From contig JAICEV010000174.1 of NCBI GenBank assembly GCA_025923975.1, forward strand, positions 1 to 7,249: 7,249 nt of DNA. The letters are read 5' to 3'. A program made the position numbers and the translations under genes. Numbering within the stretch: the stretch's first letter is position 1; each line of letters opens with the position of its first letter. Source of the DNA: Propionibacteriaceae bacterium (GTDB taxonomy: Bacteria; Actinomycetota; Actinomycetes; Propionibacteriales; Propionibacteriaceae). The notes beneath the pieces were generated by a model that made no database searches, was not told the origin of the DNA, and worked only from the letters and a program-made list of their open reading frames with translations. Below are positions 7,101 to 7,249 of the stretch, in pieces.

Positions 7101-7249
7101 CGCCGCCGCGCTGGCAGCGGTCGCACTGCCGTTCGTGGTGCTCGGTCCGCGTCCTGGACTGGAAATCTTGCATCCCCTCGCTCTGGTGCTGCTGGGCGGC
7201 TTGGTGAGTTCGCTGGTGGTCGCCTTGTTCCTGCTGCCAGCGGCGTACC
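4129..7249 (+). CDS. RND-superfamily efflux transporter permease, CusA/CzcA-AcrB-like (3' partial)
   Basis: The frame is open for 1040 codons to the window edge with no frameshift; only the tail after TM12 is missing, since the end VALFLLPAAY matches the usual last helix. Layout is the classic RND duplication: TM1 about 11-30, porter loop 31-342, TM2-TM6 about 343-504, TM7 about 541-558, second porter loop to about 880, TM8-TM12 about 884-1037. The first loop (EVLPEFSPPYAEIQTEALGL, EEVEQLITVPLE, then GTDIYRGRQLIEERL at 100-114) resembles heavy-metal-type CusA/CzcA pumps more than AcrB. In TM4 the relay reads VVDEAV (Asp411, Glu412) in place of Asp-Asp, and the later acidic position of CzcA is Gly. 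In TM10 AARYIAVM puts Arg952 where AcrB has Lys940. Such pumps use the proton gradient to export metals or small molecules; the substrate is not predictable. No adaptor (membrane fusion) gene is in view. Confidence 0.92.
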   Translation, partial: MARFLAGVMKFRLLILAAAIGVLALGIVQLRGTSLEVLPEFSPPYAEIQTEALGLSAEEVEQLITVPLEQDLLNGVEGVDVIRSESLPGLSSIVMVFESGTDIYRGRQLIEERLTQAHALPNVSKPPTLLQPLSSANRVVMIGMSTTELTPIEQSVIARWTVRPRLMGVPGVANVSIWGLRDQQLQVQVDPQVLRDRNVTLNQVVSTAGNAQVVSQLSFLEASTPGTGGFIETPQQRLQVRHLLEKLSDPAEVAKVPVDGADNLTLGDVAQVKVDHQPLIGDAVVNGGPGLIMVVEKFPGANTEEVTEGVQDALEALRPGLTGITTDTSWFAPSDYLEAATDNLGLAIAISAGLLLLTLLALRFHWRAVIVAAITVPVSVISAALVLHLLGYGLNALVIAGLAAAVAIVVDEAVTPQGAVLHRLGARSASPDAEPTWVAIQQSLATVRRPLIYAGIIALLAILPMAVLEGRPGAFFSPMVAAYATAVLAALIVGLTVGPALNSLVFARWQPKTGSPSGPVAWLGARYRSGLPGFSKSLRPALLVAAACGVIAVAILPFLNTALTPTFQDRNVVVKLQGAPGVSAPAMTQQATEMGNELRSLPGVTGVGATVGRAITGDRLVNVNSGDIWVAIAGDADYDETVASIKDTVREVPGFTAEVVPFSTQEMREVGSLNTGSNTVTGSGLDVLTGLNTPVAVRIYGEEPQVLAAEAAKVQQLMSTIGGVVNPRVEGALTQPTIEIEVDLDKAQQLGITPGDVRRAEATLLQGIQVGSVFEDQKVFDVIVLGTPATRSSVSSVQSLLIDRPGGGHLRLGDVAEVRIAQTPTVIDREAVSRHLDVVADLDGRSAGDVAADLELQLATMSFPLQYHAEVIANSTADEIQIGRSIGFGIAAIIAAFLLFQAAFNSWRLALVATAALPLSLTGGLLTGLIGGRTFGLGELLGMLAVLGLAARYIAVMVTTIQGPEGKRGSDDDAATVHDRAGEPFGSLIISAAALAAVALPFVVLGPRPGLEILHPLALVLLGGLVSSLVVALFLLPAAY

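Overview
The window reads as a chromosomal segment of a GC-rich actinobacterium. The reasons are: a polyphosphate-glucokinase (ROK family) C-terminus, an actinobacterial-type Nei2 DNA glycosylase, an ArgRS of actinobacterial style, high-GC codon use with frequent GTG starts, and two genes whose GTG start lies exactly 6 nt after a TANNNT box, the leaderless layout common in this phylum. The genus cannot be fixed from the sequence.

Layout: (1) 1-152, the 3' end of ppgK (+). (2) 180-1817, argS (-), convergent with ppgK across a 27-bp gap. (3) 1857-2651, nei2 (-), upstream of argS on the same strand; a small hairpin and a probable argS promoter fill the 39-bp gap. (4) About 2656-2899 (-), a decayed, truncated AlkA-like 3-methyladenine DNA glycosylase remnant. 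It can be read only by joining three frames, and its stop codon lies 4 nt before the nei2 start, so it looks like a lost upstream partner in a base-excision-repair operon. (5) 2900-3020, an AT-rich divergent control region. (6) 3021-3704, a SanA/YdcF-type (DUF218) single-pass membrane protein (+). (7) 3705-4128, a 424-bp non-coding stretch with short direct and inverted repeats. (8) 4129-7249, a large RND-superfamily efflux pump subunit (+), open to the window edge and lacking only its extreme C-terminus.

The genes do not form one pathway. argS and ppgK are housekeeping, nei2 (with the dead alkA-like gene) is DNA repair, and the SanA-like protein and RND pump both concern the cell envelope or export. 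No mobile element, tRNA, rRNA or CRISPR was seen. I found no clear new multi-gene system. The points most worth following are the frameshifted AlkA remnant, the RND pump with unusual TM4/TM10 relay residues and no visible adaptor gene, and the repeated leaderless promoter layout.
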